A stretch of 64,000 bases of DNA, taken from contig CAZFER010000020.1 of NCBI GenBank assembly GCA_964517495.1, positions 1 through 64,000 of the forward strand, written 5' to 3'. Source of the stretch: CAZFER01 sp964517495 (GTDB lineage: Bacteria > Hinthialibacterota > Hinthialibacteria > Hinthialibacterales > Hinthialibacteraceae). A program made the translations under genes and the position numbers. The stretch's first letter is position 1. Every line of letters begins with the position of its first letter. Of the stretch, positions 63,275 to 64,000 are shown one piece after another. The notes under the pieces were generated by a model. That model did no database searches, was not told where the DNA came from, and saw only the letters and a list, made by a program, of their open reading frames with translations.

Positions 63275-64000
63275 ATGGTTCAGGGATTCTCGCTTGATGT
63301 TGCCGATGAAAAAAAACAATGGTCTGTTTTGAGTAGGGAACCAGCTAAAGATGAAAATGAGATTTCTGAATGTTTAAATCAAGCGATCCATGCAATGATC
63401 GAACTGCAGCATGAGGAAGGGTATTGGTGTGGAGAATTAGAAGGAGATTCTATTCTTCAAAGCGAGTATATTTTGTTGAAGTTTATCATTGGTGAGGATG
63501 ATGATCCCCGGCTTCCCAAAATTGCCCGTTATTTACGTAGCCAACAATCTCCCGAGTCAGGGGGGTGGCTTCTATTCCCCGGCTCACATGCTGATTTAAG
63601 CGCCTCTGTTAAAGCCTATTTAGCGTTAAAATTAATGGGAGATTCAGTCGATGAACCGCATATGAAAAAAGCGCGCCAGACCATTCTCGACCTGGGTGGT
63701 GCCGAACATTGCAATACATACAGTAAATTTTATCTGGCCGCGCTTGGACAAATCCCCTGGGATTCGGTTCCTTCTGTACCTCCTGAATTTATTCTTGCCC
63801 CGAAATGGCTCTTTTTCCACATCGATAAAGTCTCTTCCTGGACCCGAACGATGATCATGCCATTTGCCATTATCAGCCATTATCAGCCCGTTCGTCCTAT
63901 TAGTGATCAATATGGGATAAAAGAACTGTTCTGTGAACCTGAACGCATTTATAAACCCTTTGTCAACGATTTTGACCGTAAACTTTTTACGTGGAAGAAC
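63275..64000 (+). CDS. shc: Squalene-hopene cyclase, N-terminal part (cut by window end)
   Basis: The reading frame opens at ATG 63275 and is open to the window end, so 242 residues are seen of an expected 620-680. The beginning shows the cyclase pattern: ALNQAIHAMIELQHEEGYWCGELEGDSILQSEYILL (in part) and YLRSQQSPESGGWLLFPGSHADLSASVKAYLALKLMG, a QW-type repeat. The active-site DxDD motif would lie beyond the window. It would cyclise squalene to hopene, a membrane stiffener. The start has GAAAGGG upstream. Confidence 0.9.
   Translation, partial: MVQGFSLDVADEKKQWSVLSREPAKDENEISECLNQAIHAMIELQHEEGYWCGELEGDSILQSEYILLKFIIGEDDDPRLPKIARYLRSQQSPESGGWLLFPGSHADLSASVKAYLALKLMGDSVDEPHMKKARQTILDLGGAEHCNTYSKFYLAALGQIPWDSVPSVPPEFILAPKWLFFHIDKVSSWTRTMIMPFAIISHYQPVRPISDQYGIKELFCEPERIYKPFVNDFDRKLFTWKN

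Noticed and set aside
1..64000. CRISPR array, transposase, integrase or prophage
   Set aside because: No regularly spaced short repeats and no cas, transposase, integrase or phage structural genes were seen in any frame.

Overview
The window reads as a chromosomal piece of an uncultured Gram-negative bacterium from a deep, little-studied lineage (PVC or FCB-associated candidate phylum type). I cannot fix the phylum from this sequence. The reasons are: Tat-exported Gfo/Idh/MocA dehydrogenases, an FGly-type sulfatase, a DUF4838 protein, secreted glycoside hydrolases and LamG proteins; type IV pilins of the short GFTLIE kind; System II cytochrome c maturation (ResB/CcsA) with DsbD; and the start of a squalene-hopene cyclase at the right edge. 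No phage, transposon, CRISPR or conjugation genes were seen.

Layout. 1-3.6 kb: a 120-bp-spaced intergenic repeat, a pilin-like gene without a cleavable leader, a secreted heparinase II/III-like lyase and a small Ser-rich protein. 3.6-7.2 kb: a large flagellin preceded by an unusually long, structured leader that starts at a sigma-28-like promoter and holds two related stem-loops. 7.4-11 kb: a translationally coupled sugar operon (GalT, an IMPase-family phosphatase, and a GHMP kinase that matches the plant L-arabinokinase pattern). 11-24 kb: two Tat-secreted Gfo/Idh/MocA enzymes, a PqaA-like hydrolase, a LamG protein with one LamG copy nested inside another, a B12-binding radical SAM protein, a GT39-like/GT9 pair and a lone cNMP-binding domain. 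23.7-31.4 kb: CcsA, ResB, a CgeB-like glycosyltransferase, DsbD and an unknown protein. 31.6-37.2 kb: a tandem universal stress protein, then a TPR protein, a cryptic long-leader pilin and an NtrC-like regulator without GAFTGA. 37.2-44 kb: an isomerase/dehydrogenase fusion, a type IV pilin, an orphan OmpR-type regulator, an SDR, a CPBP-like membrane protein and a sulfatase. 44-51.8 kb: a SpoIIE-type phosphatase, DUF3592 protein, MFS transporter, GT2, a multidomain glycoside hydrolase and hisI. 51.9-64 kb: GH2, CehA/McbA-like, DUF4838, a PfkB/GT2/class V aminotransferase operon, a CAU-anticodon tRNA (probably Ile2), an esterase and the 5' part of shc.

The common theme is breakdown and remodelling of sulfated or uronic polysaccharides outside the cytoplasm, plus salvage of the sugars, envelope glycan synthesis and motility or surface filaments. 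The most promising new signal is the flagellin 5' leader at 3904-4554: tandem hairpin elements with a compensatory base-pair change, an orphan perfect Shine-Dalgarno sequence and a further closed helix. It could be an unrecognised riboregulator of flagellin. Second are the GAFTGA-less enhancer-binding protein next to a cryptic pilin, and the fused sugar isomerase-dehydrogenase.
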